In this document: piece after piece, positions 47,730-56,918 of the stretch
How the letters are laid out: the number at the start of each line of letters is the position of its first letter
Numbering within the stretch: position 1 is the stretch's first letter
Assembly: GCF_000312305.1 (NCBI RefSeq)
Contig: NZ_HE999447.1
Location: 179,275-243,274, forward strand
DNA from: Prevotella conceptionensis 9403948
GTDB lineage: Bacteria > Bacteroidota > Bacteroidia > Bacteroidales > Bacteroidaceae
Direction of reading: 5' to 3'
Length of the DNA: 64,000 nucleotides
The notes under the pieces: model-generated
Databases searched by the model: none
What the model was told of the DNA's origin: nothing
The model's input: the letters and a program-made list of their open reading frames with translations, nothing else
Program-made: the position numbers and the translations under genes

Positions 47730-47737
47730 TACATTTG
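47730..47737 (+). promoter_or_regulatory. Promoter -7 box of exbB cluster
   Basis: TACATTTG matches TAnnTTTG, about 72 bases upstream of the ATG at 47810. Confidence 0.55.
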
Positions 47738-47809
47738 CAGATATTTATAAACCACATAAAGAGAAGAAAAAACGGCGTTCATATAATGCGCTGACAACTG
47801 ATTACATCA

Positions 47810-48673
47810 ATGAGACACAAGTTAAGCCACTTATTATTTATAACCCTGTTGCTCTTTGCAGCAACAGCCGAACTGAAAGCGCAAGGCAACGGCAAAACAC
47901 CTACGCCACGCAAAGCAAAGACTGCCGACAGCGTTAGCGCGCCAGTGCAACCCAAAGACACGGCAAAGACCATGCCCGACACGCTTGCCGTGCCATTGCC
48001 AAACCCCTCCTTAGACCTTGCCGACACGGAAGAAAGCATGGGACTACACCAATCGCTTAAAGTGAAATTCATCGAAGGCAATGCCGGTTTCATGTCGCTC
48101 GTGGCCTTGGCATTGGTGCTAGGACTGGCTTTCTGCATCGAACGCATCATCTATCTTAGCCTCTCGGAGATTAACGCCAAACGATTTATGGCCGACTTAG
48201 ACGCAAAGATAAGTGCAGGCGACATAGAAGGGGCCAAGGAACAATGCCGAAACACGCGCGGCCCTGTGGCATCTATCTGCTATCAAGGACTGACGCGCAT
48301 CAGCGAAACGATAGACAATATCGAACGTTCAATCGTTTCGTACGGCACCGTTCAATCGGCCAACCTCGAAAAAGGCTGCTCATGGATAACGCTCTTCATC
48401 GTTATGGCTCCCTCGTTGGGTTTCTTGGGCACGGTTATCGGTATGGTAATGGCCTTCGACCAGATAGAGCAAGCAGGCGACATCAGTGCGCCTGTGGTGG
48501 CCGCCGGTATGAAAGTGGCCCTTATCACCACCATCTTCGGTATCATTGTGGCACTTGTTTTGCAGGTGTTTTACAACTACATACTCTCTAAGATAGAGCA
48601 TTTGGTGGCCCAAATGGAAGAGTCGTCCATTACGTTACTCGACTCTATTATGAAACATAAGCTGTCGAAATGA
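47810..48673 (+). CDS. exbB: MotA/TolQ/ExbB proton channel family protein
   Basis: 287 residues. A signal-like N-terminus (LLFITLLLFAATAELKAQG) and a Pro/Thr-rich linker precede the ExbB domain with three membrane helices: GFMSLVALALVLGLAFCIERI, then WITLFIVMAPSLGFLGTVIG and ALITTIFGIIVALVLQVFYNY. APSLGFLGTVIGMVMAF is the family signature. It forms a proton channel with ExbD proteins to energise outer-membrane transport. The stop overlaps the next start by four bases. Confidence 0.9.
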   Translation: MRHKLSHLLFITLLLFAATAELKAQGNGKTPTPRKAKTADSVSAPVQPKDTAKTMPDTLAVPLPNPSLDLADTEESMGLHQSLKVKFIEGNAGFMSLVALALVLGLAFCIERIIYLSLSEINAKRFMADLDAKISAGDIEGAKEQCRNTRGPVASICYQGLTRISETIDNIERSIVSYGTVQSANLEKGCSWITLFIVMAPSLGFLGTVIGMVMAFDQIEQAGDISAPVVAAGMKVALITTIFGIIVALVLQVFYNYILSKIEHLVAQMEESSITLLDSIMKHKLSK

Positions 48674-49173
48674 AAAGGTTAAACATCAAAAACATCCCTG
48701 CCGAGCGGCTCTCGCAACGCGTTTTCTACGTGTTGGTAGGCTTGTGCGTGGTTGTTTTCGGGCTGTTTTACATGGTGGGCTACGACATTCCCTACGTTTT
48801 CAACCCCGACATCACTGCGCCCATGTTCACAGGTGTGGTTCTCGACACGATGTATGTGCTCTTCTTACTGGCCTTGGCATGTGCCATTTGGAGTGCCGTT
48901 AAAGGATTTAGCCTTTCGGGAAAGAGCGACGGCACGGAGAACAACGTCCCCTATCGCGCCATTTCGTATGCCGTGTTCGTGGGAACAGCCGTCATTCTGC
49001 TGCTCGCCCTGCTCTTCGGTTCGTCTAAGGAGATGGTGGTCAATGGCTCGTTGTTTGCCAATAATTTCCTTCTCAAACTCTCCGACATGTTCATTTACAC
49101 CATCGGCATCTTGCTTTTTGTGGCATTTGCTGCCGTTGTTTTCGGTTTCACCCGTTATTACCGCAAAAGATAA
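48670..49173 (+). CDS. Membrane protein between ExbB and ExbD, unknown function
   Basis: 167 residues with four predicted membrane helices (about 20-40, 58-80, 98-118, 138-158) and no periplasmic or cytoplasmic domain of note. It overlaps exbB by four bases (ATGA) and precedes exbD by 15, so it is co-translated with them. A protein at this position is common in Bacteroidetes ExbB-ExbD-ExbD clusters; it might be an accessory channel subunit, which is inference. Confidence 0.75.
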   Translation: MKRLNIKNIPAERLSQRVFYVLVGLCVVVFGLFYMVGYDIPYVFNPDITAPMFTGVVLDTMYVLFLLALACAIWSAVKGFSLSGKSDGTENNVPYRAISYAVFVGTAVILLLALLFGSSKEMVVNGSLFANNFLLKLSDMFIYTIGILLFVAFAAVVFGFTRYYRKR

Positions 49174-49188
49174 AGAGGAGGAAAGCCC

Positions 49189-49710
49189 ATGTTTGCCCGA
49201 CGAAGAAGAACTGTTCCGCAACTCAACGCGACATCAACGGCCGACATTTCGTTTATGTTGCTCATCTTTTTCCTTGTCACCACATCAATGGATCTCGACA
49301 AGGGATTGGCCAGGAAGTTGCCGCCCGTGGAAAAGAACAAGCAAGAGGAAAGTATTGTTAATAAGGATAACATCATCAAGGTGTTTATAACGGGCAACAA
49401 TAAAGTTCTTGTTGACGATGCACCCTGCACGCTAGACGAGCTAAAAGACAAGCTGAAAAAGTTTGTGGCACGTAAAGGTAGAAACCATCTTATACAACTA
49501 CAAGCGAGCGAAAATGCCAACTACGACACGTATTTTCATGTGCAAGATGCCATCGTGTCTACCTTTAACCTGCTTAAAAACCAACTGGCCGTAAAGATGT
49601 TTCGGCATCCTTACGCGCTATGTTCGGCCGAAGAGAAAGACGAAGTGAACCGACTGATGCCCCAACGCATGGTGGAATCGTTCGACAATAAGGATAACAA
49701 CACGCCATAA
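49189..49710 (+). CDS. exbD: ExbD/TolR-family protein
   Basis: 173 residues. A short basic N-terminus (RRRRTVPQLNATSTADISF) leads into one membrane helix FMLLIFFLVTTSMDLDKGL with the ExbD-type polar residue (the Asp in TADISFMLLIFFL), then a periplasmic domain. The TADISFML motif is typical of ExbD. First of two ExbD proteins in this operon. Confidence 0.88.
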   Translation: MFARRRRTVPQLNATSTADISFMLLIFFLVTTSMDLDKGLARKLPPVEKNKQEESIVNKDNIIKVFITGNNKVLVDDAPCTLDELKDKLKKFVARKGRNHLIQLQASENANYDTYFHVQDAIVSTFNLLKNQLAVKMFRHPYALCSAEEKDEVNRLMPQRMVESFDNKDNNTP

Positions 49711-49712
49711 GC

Positions 49713-50183
49713 ATGATACGCAGGAGCAAAAGAAACCACGAAATACCCGTGCTCAACACCTCGTCGCTACCCGACTTGATATTTACGGTGTTGTTTTTCT
49801 TCATGATTGTAACCCACATGCGCAACGTTACAGTGAAGGTGAGGTATCAAGTGCCACAGGGGAAAGAACTGAATCGGCTTGCCAAGAAGTCGTCGGTGAT
49901 GCACATATATATAGGTAAGCCCATCGAAAAAAGGGACGCCGACAATGCACAAGCCACCATCGTGCAATTTAACGACAAGGTTATTCCCCTTGCCGAACTA
50001 AGAAAATACATTGCTGCCGAACGCGCGAAACACTCTCCCGACGAGGCAAAAGAACTAACGGCATCAATAAAAGCCGACAAAGATACGAAGATGAAGACCA
50101 TCGCCGAAGTGAAACAAGCCTTGCGCGAGGCAAAAGTTTACAACGTGAACTTTACCGCCACGCAAAGCAAAAGCACGCGTTAA
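49713..50183 (+). CDS. Second ExbD/TolR-family protein
   Basis: 156 residues. RRSKRNHEIPVLNTSSLPDL and IFTVLFFFMIVTHMRNV form the basic start and membrane helix with the SLPDLIF motif (functional Asp), followed by a periplasmic domain. It begins two bases after the first exbD stop. Two ExbD paralogues usually form a mixed dimer with the ExbB pentamer. No TonB gene follows. Confidence 0.85.
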   Translation: MIRRSKRNHEIPVLNTSSLPDLIFTVLFFFMIVTHMRNVTVKVRYQVPQGKELNRLAKKSSVMHIYIGKPIEKRDADNAQATIVQFNDKVIPLAELRKYIAAERAKHSPDEAKELTASIKADKDTKMKTIAEVKQALREAKVYNVNFTATQSKSTR

Positions 50184-50449
50184 GTTGCGCCGTCTGTTTG
50201 TTCGCTACCAACAGAACCCAAGCCAAGCTTTACCTACCAATAACCTTTAACCACACCCACGCATGGTTAAATAACATAAAAATAAGCATACAATTAAGAA
50301 TCAGTAATAACATTATAACAAGCATTAAAGGTAGAAGTAATCGCCGAAAAGGTTACATTGTAAGGCTGTTACGCCAGTGTGAGGTTGCGCTGAGCATTTT
50401 GGCAGTTTCCCAAACAATCAGTAAAAAGATTTTTCTTACCTCTCGGCTA
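50184..50449. other. Intergenic region, nothing recognised
   Basis: Between the second exbD and the Lrp gene promoter. AT-rich with a CACGCATGGTTAAATAACA segment; no terminator, frame or repeat that I can support. Confidence 0.4.
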
Positions 50450-50481
50450 CTTGCCAAATTCATTTTTATATGTTACCTTTG
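50450..50481 (+). promoter_or_regulatory. Promoter of Lrp/AsnC regulator gene
   Basis: TACCTTTG at 50474-50481 with CTTG at 50450-50453, spacer 20: near-full Bacteroidetes promoter, 18 bases upstream of the ATG at 50500. Confidence 0.65.
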
Positions 50482-50499
50482 CAAAGAAATTGAATAAAT

Positions 50500-50985
50500 A
50501 TGTCACATCATAATCTAGATCTTCTGGACAAGAAGATACTTCAACTTATCTCTGCCGATGCACGCACACCCTTCTTAGAGGTGGCGCGCATTTGCAAAGT
50601 TAGTAGTGCTGCCATACATCAGCGCATACAAAAGCTCTTAAATTTGGGCGTAATAAAAGGCTCGCGATTTATTCTTGCCCCCGAAAAAGTGGGCTATGAA
50701 ACGTGTGCCTACGTTGGACTTCACCTCAAAGACCCCAGCACTTCCGACAAAGTGGCAGAGGCTTTGGAGAAGATACCCGAGGTGGTTGAGTGCCATGTTC
50801 CCACTGGGAACTACGACCTTTTCATCAAATTGTATGCAACCAACAACCGCCACTTGATGTCTATCATCCACGATAAGCTACAACCGCTCGGACTTTCGGG
50901 CAGTGAGACCATTATCTCTTTCAATGCCCTTATCGATAGGCAGGTGTCGGTAGACCAAGTGGCCGTTGAAGACGAGGAGGAATAA
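50500..50985 (+). CDS. Lrp/AsnC-family transcriptional regulator
   Basis: 161 residues. N-terminal helix-turn-helix (DLLDKKILQLISADARTPF, then VSSAAIHQRIQKLLNLGVIKG with the recognition helix SAAIHQRIQKL) and a C-terminal RAM ligand-binding domain (about 70-150; VECHVPTGNYDLFIKLYA). An acidic tail (VAVEDEEE) ends it. It probably responds to an amino acid. Terminated by a very strong hairpin. Confidence 0.92.
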   Translation: MSHHNLDLLDKKILQLISADARTPFLEVARICKVSSAAIHQRIQKLLNLGVIKGSRFILAPEKVGYETCAYVGLHLKDPSTSDKVAEALEKIPEVVECHVPTGNYDLFIKLYATNNRHLMSIIHDKLQPLGLSGSETIISFNALIDRQVSVDQVAVEDEEE

Positions 50986-51061
50986 CACAACGAAGGATGC
51001 CGCCCTGCCCCACATAGGCAAGCAAGTAAAAAGGCATTATCTGCGTAATATACATTTACTG

Positions 51062-51103
51062 CAACGCCCCGCTTAACCCTTACAATGGTTAAGCGGGGCG
51101 TTG
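51062..51103 (+). terminator. Strong terminator hairpin after the Lrp gene
   Basis: CAACGCCCCGCTTAACC (51062-51078) pairs perfectly over 17 bases with GGTTAAGCGGGGCGTTG (51087-51103), loop of eight. It may also stop nspC transcripts arriving from the other side (nspC ends at 51142). Confidence 0.8.
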
Positions 51104-51141
51104 TGGTAAAACATTTACTCAAAAAAGCTGTGCTACGGGTG

Positions 51142-52314
51142 CTAATCCATCCGCGCCTTATAGTCTTCGTAACCATAAGTGCGCAGCATTTCCAGTTCTC
51201 CCGAAGTGCGAACAATAGCCAACGAGGGGTGTGAAATGCCGTTAAACATGTTCGTCTTCACCGTGGTATAGTGTATCATATCCTCAAATATTACGTTCTC
51301 GCCCACGGTCAAGGCATGGTCGAACTGCCACGAACCCATAAAATCGCCCGACAAACAGCTGTTGCCGCCCAAGCGATAAATGTGTTTCGCACCGCCATTC
51401 ACCGCTGCCTCCAAGTCAAGCGACTGCGCATTGCGAACCGCAGGCTGGTAAGGCATCTCCAAACAGTCGGGCATGTGGCAAGTAAAGCTCACGTTTAAGA
51501 TGGCCGTTTGTATGCCCTTGTCTTCAACAACGTCTACAACTTGTGCCACAAGAGGACCCGTTTGCCAAGCGAAAGCACTGCCAGGTTCGAGTATAACGTG
51601 CAAATGGGGGTGGCGTTGCTTAAACGAACGCAGCGTATCAACGAGCAACTCCACGTCATAATCCTTGCGTGTCATCAGGTGTCCACCACCAAAGTTAATC
51701 CATTTCAACGCAGGGAACCACCCCGAAAACTTGTTTTCGATGTGCGCTAAGGTTCTTGCAAACACGTCGGCACCACTCTCGCAATGGCAATGACAATGAA
51801 ATCCCTCGATGTCCGCCTGCAAACGGCTTGGCAATCGTTCTGCCGACAGCCCAAACCTTGTACCTGGGGCACAGGGATTATACAACTCCGTCTCTACTTC
51901 CGAGTACTCAGGGTTGACCCGCAAGCCAAAAGAAAGACTTGCATTACTTGCTTTTGCGAGCGCGGCATAACGCTCATACTGCGTTAGCGAGTTGAAAGTG
52001 AGATGGCTAGAACAGCTGGCAATCTCCCCAATCTCATCGTCGGTGTATGCAGGAGAATAGGTATGCGCCCTTGAACCGAACTCTTCGAAAGCCAATTTCG
52101 CCTCAGAAAGCGAACTGGCAGTGGTAGAACGGATGTACTCTTTAAAGATGGGGAAGGTTTTCCACAAGGCAAAAGCCTTGAAAGCAAGTATAATTTCCAC
52201 CTCAGCCCTTGCCGACACTGAGGCGATAAGTTCCAAATTGCGCCTCAGTTTGGCCTCCTCCACAATGTACATCGGCCTGCGCACTTCTTCGAAAGTATCT
52301 AAGTTAATTCTCAT
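51142..52314 (-). CDS. nspC: Carboxynorspermidine decarboxylase
   Basis: 390 residues of the fold-type III PLP decarboxylase class. The PLP Lys is in ILAFKAFALWKTFP (about residue 45), HCHCHCESG and WINFGGGHLMTRKDYD bind phosphate, and the active-site Cys region GGNSCLSGDFMG is near residue 320. Together with the length this fits NspC, which decarboxylates carboxynorspermidine or carboxyspermidine in the alternative polyamine pathway common in gut and oral Bacteroidetes. The partner dehydrogenase is not in the window. Confidence 0.93.
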   Translation of the reverse strand: MRINLDTFEEVRRPMYIVEEAKLRRNLELIASVSARAEVEIILAFKAFALWKTFPIFKEYIRSTTASSLSEAKLAFEEFGSRAHTYSPAYTDDEIGEIASCSSHLTFNSLTQYERYAALAKASNASLSFGLRVNPEYSEVETELYNPCAPGTRFGLSAERLPSRLQADIEGFHCHCHCESGADVFARTLAHIENKFSGWFPALKWINFGGGHLMTRKDYDVELLVDTLRSFKQRHPHLHVILEPGSAFAWQTGPLVAQVVDVVEDKGIQTAILNVSFTCHMPDCLEMPYQPAVRNAQSLDLEAAVNGGAKHIYRLGGNSCLSGDFMGSWQFDHALTVGENVIFEDMIHYTTVKTNMFNGISHPSLAIVRTSGELEMLRTYGYEDYKARMD

Positions 52315-52334
52315 ATCTCAATGATTTGCGTATG

Positions 52335-52342
52335 CAAAGGTA
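52335..52342 (-). promoter_or_regulatory. Promoter -7 box of nspC
   Basis: TACCTTTG on the minus strand, 20 bases upstream of the nspC ATG. Confidence 0.65.
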
Positions 52343-52383
52343 ACTTTTATATTGTTTAAATTGCAGGTTTGCCATAAAATTCC

Positions 52384-52391
52384 TACTTTTG
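52384..52391 (+). promoter_or_regulatory. Promoter -7 box of the ThiE-like gene
   Basis: TACTTTTG, 21 bases upstream of the ATG at 52413; only 41 bases from the divergent nspC box. Confidence 0.55.
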
Positions 52392-52412
52392 CATGTGAAA
52401 TAAATGGCTGCA

Positions 52413-53021
52413 ATGAAGCTCGTAATTATGACAAAATCTACATTCTTTGTAGAGGAAGACAAGATACTTACTGCTCTTTTCGACGAGGGGATGGACAAGT
52501 TGCACCTATATAAGCCTGGTTCACAACTCGTTTTTTCGGAAAGACTGTTGTCGTTAATCCCCGAAGGATATCACGACAAGATTGTGGTACACGAGCATTT
52601 CAGGCTGAAAAACGAATACGACTTGGCAGGAATACACCTCAACAAGCCGACGGAGATTGTGCCAAACGGTATTAAAGGGAAAATAAGCAGAACCTGCGAA
52701 GACCTCGATTTGCTCAAAGACATGAAGAAAAACAGCAATTACGTCTTCTTACGACGCATATTCAGCTGTGCGGGTAACGCCGACAAGCCTTCCAGTTTCT
52801 CGGTTAAGCAACTGGAAGACGCAGCCGACAAAGGGCTTATAGACAAGCGTGTGTACGCCCTAGGCGGCATCGACGTCGACAATGTGCGGATGGCCAAGGA
52901 GCTGGGCTTTGGTGGCGTGGTGGTGTGTAGCGACCTTTGGAAACGGTTCGACATACACAACGGAACCGACTTCCGCGACTTGCTCGCCCATTTCCGAAAC
53001 TTCCAAAAGATTGTAGGATAA
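52413..53021 (+). CDS. Thiamine phosphate synthase-like (ThiE/TenI) protein
   Basis: 202 residues from the ATG at 52413 (an ATG at 52404 is alternative). A TIM-barrel with family landmarks AGIHLNKPTE (usual VHLGQxD), YVFLRRIFSCAGNADKPSSF (usual GPxxxT...K), YALGGIDVDNV and VVVCSDLW. The classical pyrophosphate and thiazole residues are only partly kept, so it may be TenI-like or another thiazole/pyrimidine enzyme. No thi genes adjoin it; it is divergent from nspC. Confidence 0.75.
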   Translation: MKLVIMTKSTFFVEEDKILTALFDEGMDKLHLYKPGSQLVFSERLLSLIPEGYHDKIVVHEHFRLKNEYDLAGIHLNKPTEIVPNGIKGKISRTCEDLDLLKDMKKNSNYVFLRRIFSCAGNADKPSSFSVKQLEDAADKGLIDKRVYALGGIDVDNVRMAKELGFGGVVVCSDLWKRFDIHNGTDFRDLLAHFRNFQKIVG

Positions 53022-53084
53022 CAATTCATTTAGTTGATAAAGGCAAAGAGATAACAATCAATCACATATTAAACCATTAAAGAA

Positions 53085-54023
53085 ATGAGTGAAGAAAACT
53101 CTTTTTTAATTTTTTCAGGCACGAAAAGCATGTATCTTGCCGAAAAGATATGCGCTAGCCTTGGTTGTCCCTTGGGCAAACTGGTGGTGACACACTTCTC
53201 AGACGGCGAGTTCGCGGTATCTTATGAAGAGACGGTGCGTGGCAGAGACGTGTTCTTGGTGCAGAGCACGTTCCCCAATTCAGACAATCTGATGGAGCTA
53301 CTCCTCATGATCGACGCTGCCAAAAGAGCTTCGGCCAGAACCATCAACGCTGTCATTCCTTACTTCGGATGGGCTAGGCAAGACCGCAAAGATAAGCCGC
53401 GCGTAAGCATCGGCGCCAAACTCATTGCCGACTTGTTGCACGTTGCCGGCATCAATCGTTTGATAACGATGGACCTCCACGCCGACCAAATCCAGGGTTT
53501 CTTCGATGTTCCCGTAGACCACCTCTACGCATCGGCCGTTATCCTGCCCTACTTGGAAAGCCTTAAACTCGACAATTTGGTTATCGCCTCGCCCGATGTA
53601 GGCGGAAGTAAGCGCGCCAACACCTATGCCAAGTACCTGGGTTGCCCCTTGGTGCTATGCAATAAGACCCGCGCACGTGCCAACGAAGTGGAGAGTATGC
53701 AGATTATCGGAGAAGTAGAAGGCAAGAACGTGGTACTTATCGACGACATGGTAGACACCGCAGGGACTATCGCCAAAGCTGCCGACGTGATGATTGCAGC
53801 TGGTGCCAAGAGCGTTAGAGCTTGTGCCTCGCACTGCGTAATGAGTGGGCCTGCCTCTGAAAGGGTGCAGAACTCGTCGCTTGAAGAGATAGTCTTCACC
53901 GATTCTATTCCCTACCACAACAATTGCCCGAAGGTAAGGCAATTGTCGGTGGCCGACATGTTCGCCGAAACCATTCGCAGGGTTGAGTCAAACCAGAGTA
54001 TTTCTTCACAATACCTGATATAA
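53085..54023 (+). CDS. prs: Ribose-phosphate pyrophosphokinase
   Basis: 312 residues. Features include FSDGEFAVSYEETVRGRDVF, the ATP-binding YFGWARQDRKDKPR, metal-binding DLHADQIQGFFDVPVDHLYA, and the PRPP loop VVLIDDMVDTAGTI. It makes PRPP from ribose-5-phosphate and ATP for nucleotide, histidine and tryptophan synthesis. Followed by a strong terminator. Confidence 0.97.
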   Translation: MSEENSFLIFSGTKSMYLAEKICASLGCPLGKLVVTHFSDGEFAVSYEETVRGRDVFLVQSTFPNSDNLMELLLMIDAAKRASARTINAVIPYFGWARQDRKDKPRVSIGAKLIADLLHVAGINRLITMDLHADQIQGFFDVPVDHLYASAVILPYLESLKLDNLVIASPDVGGSKRANTYAKYLGCPLVLCNKTRARANEVESMQIIGEVEGKNVVLIDDMVDTAGTIAKAADVMIAAGAKSVRACASHCVMSGPASERVQNSSLEEIVFTDSIPYHNNCPKVRQLSVADMFAETIRRVESNQSISSQYLI

Positions 54024-54061
54024 AATAGGTGTGCTAACTGCCGCATACATCTATCAAATAT

Positions 54062-54108
54062 AAAATCTGGCAGCGGTTTGGTTAAGGCCAAACTTGCTGC
54101 CAGATTTT
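54062..54108 (+). terminator. Terminator of prs
   Basis: AAAATCTGGCAGC (54062-54074) pairs with GCTGCCAGATTTT (54096-54108); inner GTTTGG/CCAAAC extends the stem. The 3' arm ends in TTTT. Confidence 0.85.
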
Positions 54109-54239
54109 CTTGTTCAGTGCCTAATGGCATGACATAAACAAGTGTTTTAAAAGTCATTAAGCGAGTGGTCGAGCCACGAAACCATCGCGTACGCAGGGAA
54201 CACAACTTATTATAAGGGCACGGCAAATGGACGTGTACC

Positions 54240-54815
54240 CTACGTCAACACCACTGTTACGCCACGTGCTGCCTGTGCACCCATTACCAAAGCCTGCTCG
54301 ATGTCGGCCGTCTTAGATGGTCCGCTGATAAAGCAGCCATAACCATAATCGTTCATCGCAATCTTCGTGTATGCCTCGTGCATGTTGTGCACAAGTTTAT
54401 TGCGATCGAGCAGCAACACCAACTCTTCGCTAATGAACATCACCGCCTTTTCTTTCATTGTTTGCGGAACCCAAACGCAAGCGTTTTCTGCCACGCCCAA
54501 TTCACCCCGTAGTATGCCCACATCTGTTCCGTTAAGGTCTTGTGCCTCGGCCACCGTATCGGGATTTAGCGTGGCAATCGTTATTTCGGGCAAGTTAGAG
54601 GCAAAAACCTTGGCATCGGGATAAAGTCGTTTGATGGCCTCGTTCACGTCTTCGCCATCTCCCAGCACAGCAACCTTACCGCCAACTGCAACCACCATCT
54701 CGCAAAACTGCGCCAGAGGGTCGTCGTAAACAATGCCAACCATGTTCATATCAGGCATGTCGCAACGCACGTGCGTGTTGCGTTTCAACTTCTCAAACAA
54801 GTCTTCTTTCTTCAT
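54240..54815 (-). CDS. lutC: LUD-domain protein LutC
   Basis: 191 residues from the ATG at 54815, which overlaps the lutB stop by four bases. The LUD fold is marked by VGIVYDDPLAQFCEMVVAVG in the first third, DVGILRGELGVAENACVW in the middle (as in ligand-binding LutC), and SGPSKTADIEQALVMGAQ near the C-terminus. It is the third subunit of the LutABC L-lactate oxidising complex and acts at the cytoplasmic side of the membrane. Confidence 0.88.
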   Translation of the reverse strand: MKKEDLFEKLKRNTHVRCDMPDMNMVGIVYDDPLAQFCEMVVAVGGKVAVLGDGEDVNEAIKRLYPDAKVFASNLPEITIATLNPDTVAEAQDLNGTDVGILRGELGVAENACVWVPQTMKEKAVMFISEELVLLLDRNKLVHNMHEAYTKIAMNDYGYGCFISGPSKTADIEQALVMGAQAARGVTVVLT

Positions 54816-56182
54816 TTCACCTTTCCTTTCTTCCACATTTGTTCAAACGACTCACTAGCAAACACGGGCATCTCCCTACCCTTTCCCCAATCGTTCAACC
54901 CATGATAAACCAAAAAGCGGGGCAAATGGTTAACGATGGGCGCGAATTTAAGCGACATGCTGAACAGCGATGGATTATAAAACAACATGCCCATGCCGTT
55001 AGAGATAAGCTTCTTGGTTGAGTTGGCAAGGCCCAAGCCACTTAACGACTGCCGCCAAGCATACACTTGCGAACCAGGCGCTACCTTCGTGGGGCACACA
55101 TTGTCGCACGACAGGCAAAGCGAACAAGCAGAAAGGTTGCCGCTATGTTGCTGTGGACTTTTAAACATGCCCAAGTTGATGCCTATGGGACCAGGGATGA
55201 AGTAAGAATAAGAGTAGCCGGTGGAACGGCGATACACCGGACAAGTGTTCATACAAGCGCCACATCTGATACATTTTAAGGTTTGCCAATGCTCATCATT
55301 GGCAATCATGTCGCTCCTTCCGTTGTCAACAATCACCACGTGCATCTCTCCTCCTGGTCGTGCTTTCCTAAAATGTGAGGTGTATGTGGTTGAAGGCTGA
55401 CCCGTTGCGCTACGGCACAGCAGCCGTTGGAACACAGCCAACGAACGATAATCGGGCACAATCTTCTCCAATCCCATTACGGCGATGTGCAATTTAGGCA
55501 CAGACGTGCTCATGTCTGCATTGCCTTCGTTGGTACAAACCACGATGTCGCCCGTTTCGGCAACGCCAAAGTTGCATCCAGTAAGGCCCGCATCGGCATC
55601 CATAAAGTCGTTACGCAAGCTGTGTCTTGCACATTGCGTAAGGTATGTGGGGTCGTAATTGCCAATCTCTTTGCTAATACCCTCGCGTTCAAACAGCTCT
55701 CCCACCTCTTCGCGCGTAACATGTATGGCGGGCACCACGATATGACTAGGCTTTTCGTCTAGCAATTGTAAGATACGTTCGCCCAAGTCTGTTTCCACCA
55801 CATGGATACCTTGTGCCTCCAAATAAGGGTTCAACTCGCATTCTTCTGTAAGCATCGACTTACTTTTCACCAATTTCTTCACCCCGTGCTGCTGTAATAT
55901 CTCCAACACGGTTTGATTAAATTCTCGCGCATCTTCCGCCCAATGCACAATCACGCCATTGTCTTCTAGGTTCTTAGAAAACTGCTCCAAATACTGAGCC
56001 AGATGTGTAGCCGTATGCCGCTTTATTTCGCTGGCATGCTCGCGAAGGCTCTCCCATTCGGGCAACTTGTGTTCCATGAGGTCGCGTTTGCCGCGCATCA
56101 ACCAAAAAGTTTGGTCGTGTCGCGTTATCTTATCCACGTTCTTCAATGCAGCAGCGGCTTTTTTAGAATGTAAGGTACTCAT
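54812..56182 (-). CDS. lutB: Iron-sulfur LUD protein LutB
   Basis: 456 residues: N-terminal LUD domain (about 60-290) and ferredoxin-like part with two cluster motifs CIRCGACMNTCPVY and CSLCLSCDNVCPTK (about 310-370). It forms the electron-transfer subunit for lactate oxidation to pyruvate. It overlaps lutA (stop at 56179) and lutC by four bases each, so the three are translationally coupled. Confidence 0.93.
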   Translation of the reverse strand: MSTLHSKKAAAALKNVDKITRHDQTFWLMRGKRDLMEHKLPEWESLREHASEIKRHTATHLAQYLEQFSKNLEDNGVIVHWAEDAREFNQTVLEILQQHGVKKLVKSKSMLTEECELNPYLEAQGIHVVETDLGERILQLLDEKPSHIVVPAIHVTREEVGELFEREGISKEIGNYDPTYLTQCARHSLRNDFMDADAGLTGCNFGVAETGDIVVCTNEGNADMSTSVPKLHIAVMGLEKIVPDYRSLAVFQRLLCRSATGQPSTTYTSHFRKARPGGEMHVVIVDNGRSDMIANDEHWQTLKCIRCGACMNTCPVYRRSTGYSYSYFIPGPIGINLGMFKSPQQHSGNLSACSLCLSCDNVCPTKVAPGSQVYAWRQSLSGLGLANSTKKLISNGMGMLFYNPSLFSMSLKFAPIVNHLPRFLVYHGLNDWGKGREMPVFASESFEQMWKKGKVK

Positions 56183-56918
56183 AATCCTGCGGCTAAAATT
56201 TGTGCAATATGAATAAACTTAATGGGGCTTTTCTCTCTTCTAGCCACCCCTTCCATGTGCATCAGGCACGAACTATCGGGCCCCGTAACGTATTGTGCCC
56301 CCGTATCAATGTGCCGCTGTATCTTGTCGTGCCCCATTTTCACCGACACTTCTGGCTCTTCTATGGCGAACATGCCGCCAAATCCGCAACACTCGTCTTT
56401 GCGTTCGGGTTCTTTTACGGTAATTCCTTCCACCAGTTGCAACAGGTCTACCATTTTGTTATAGGTGGAATGTTCAGTTCTGATGGTGCAGAAAGTCCCA
56501 ATTCCCTAACGCCGTGGCAGCTGTTATGCACACTTACCACAAATGGGAAACGCCCTGGAAGAGCCTTTACTTGAAGGATGTCGTGCAGAAACTCCACAAT
56601 ATCCATCGTCTTTGTAGATGTTTCACAGGCGTGTTTCCCGCCGCCAAGCAAGCGTGGATAGTGTGTTCTTACGAAAGCCGCGCACGATGCCGACGGTGCA
56701 ACGACGTAATCAAACGCTTTAAACATGTTTTCATACTTCTCGGCCAACGGTACTGCCTTATCTTCAAACCCCGCATTGGCCATAGGCTGACCGCAACAAG
56801 TCTGCTTTAAGGGATAGGTTACGTCCACCCCAAAGTGTTTTAATAACTTATATGTAGCCACGCCTGCCTCGGGATACAAGGCATTAACATAGCATGGAAC
56901 AAACAAACCGACTCTCAT
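56179..56918 (-). pseudogene. lutA: LutA, Fe-S oxidoreductase with CCG domains, frameshifted
   Basis: Two frames together encode one LutA of about 245 residues. The first (56918 to about 56460) begins RVGLFVPCYVNALYPEAG and has the first CCG motif QTCCGQPMA; it ends ...APSELNIPPITKW then a stop. The second (to 56179) continues MVDLLQLVEGITVKEPERKD and has ECCGFGGMFA. Replacing CCTATAAC with CCTTATAAC near 56464 would give PPYNKMVDLL and join them, so a single T appears lost. LutA is the catalytic-type cysteine-rich subunit of lactate oxidase; without it the operon would not work. Real mutation or sequence error. Confidence 0.85.
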
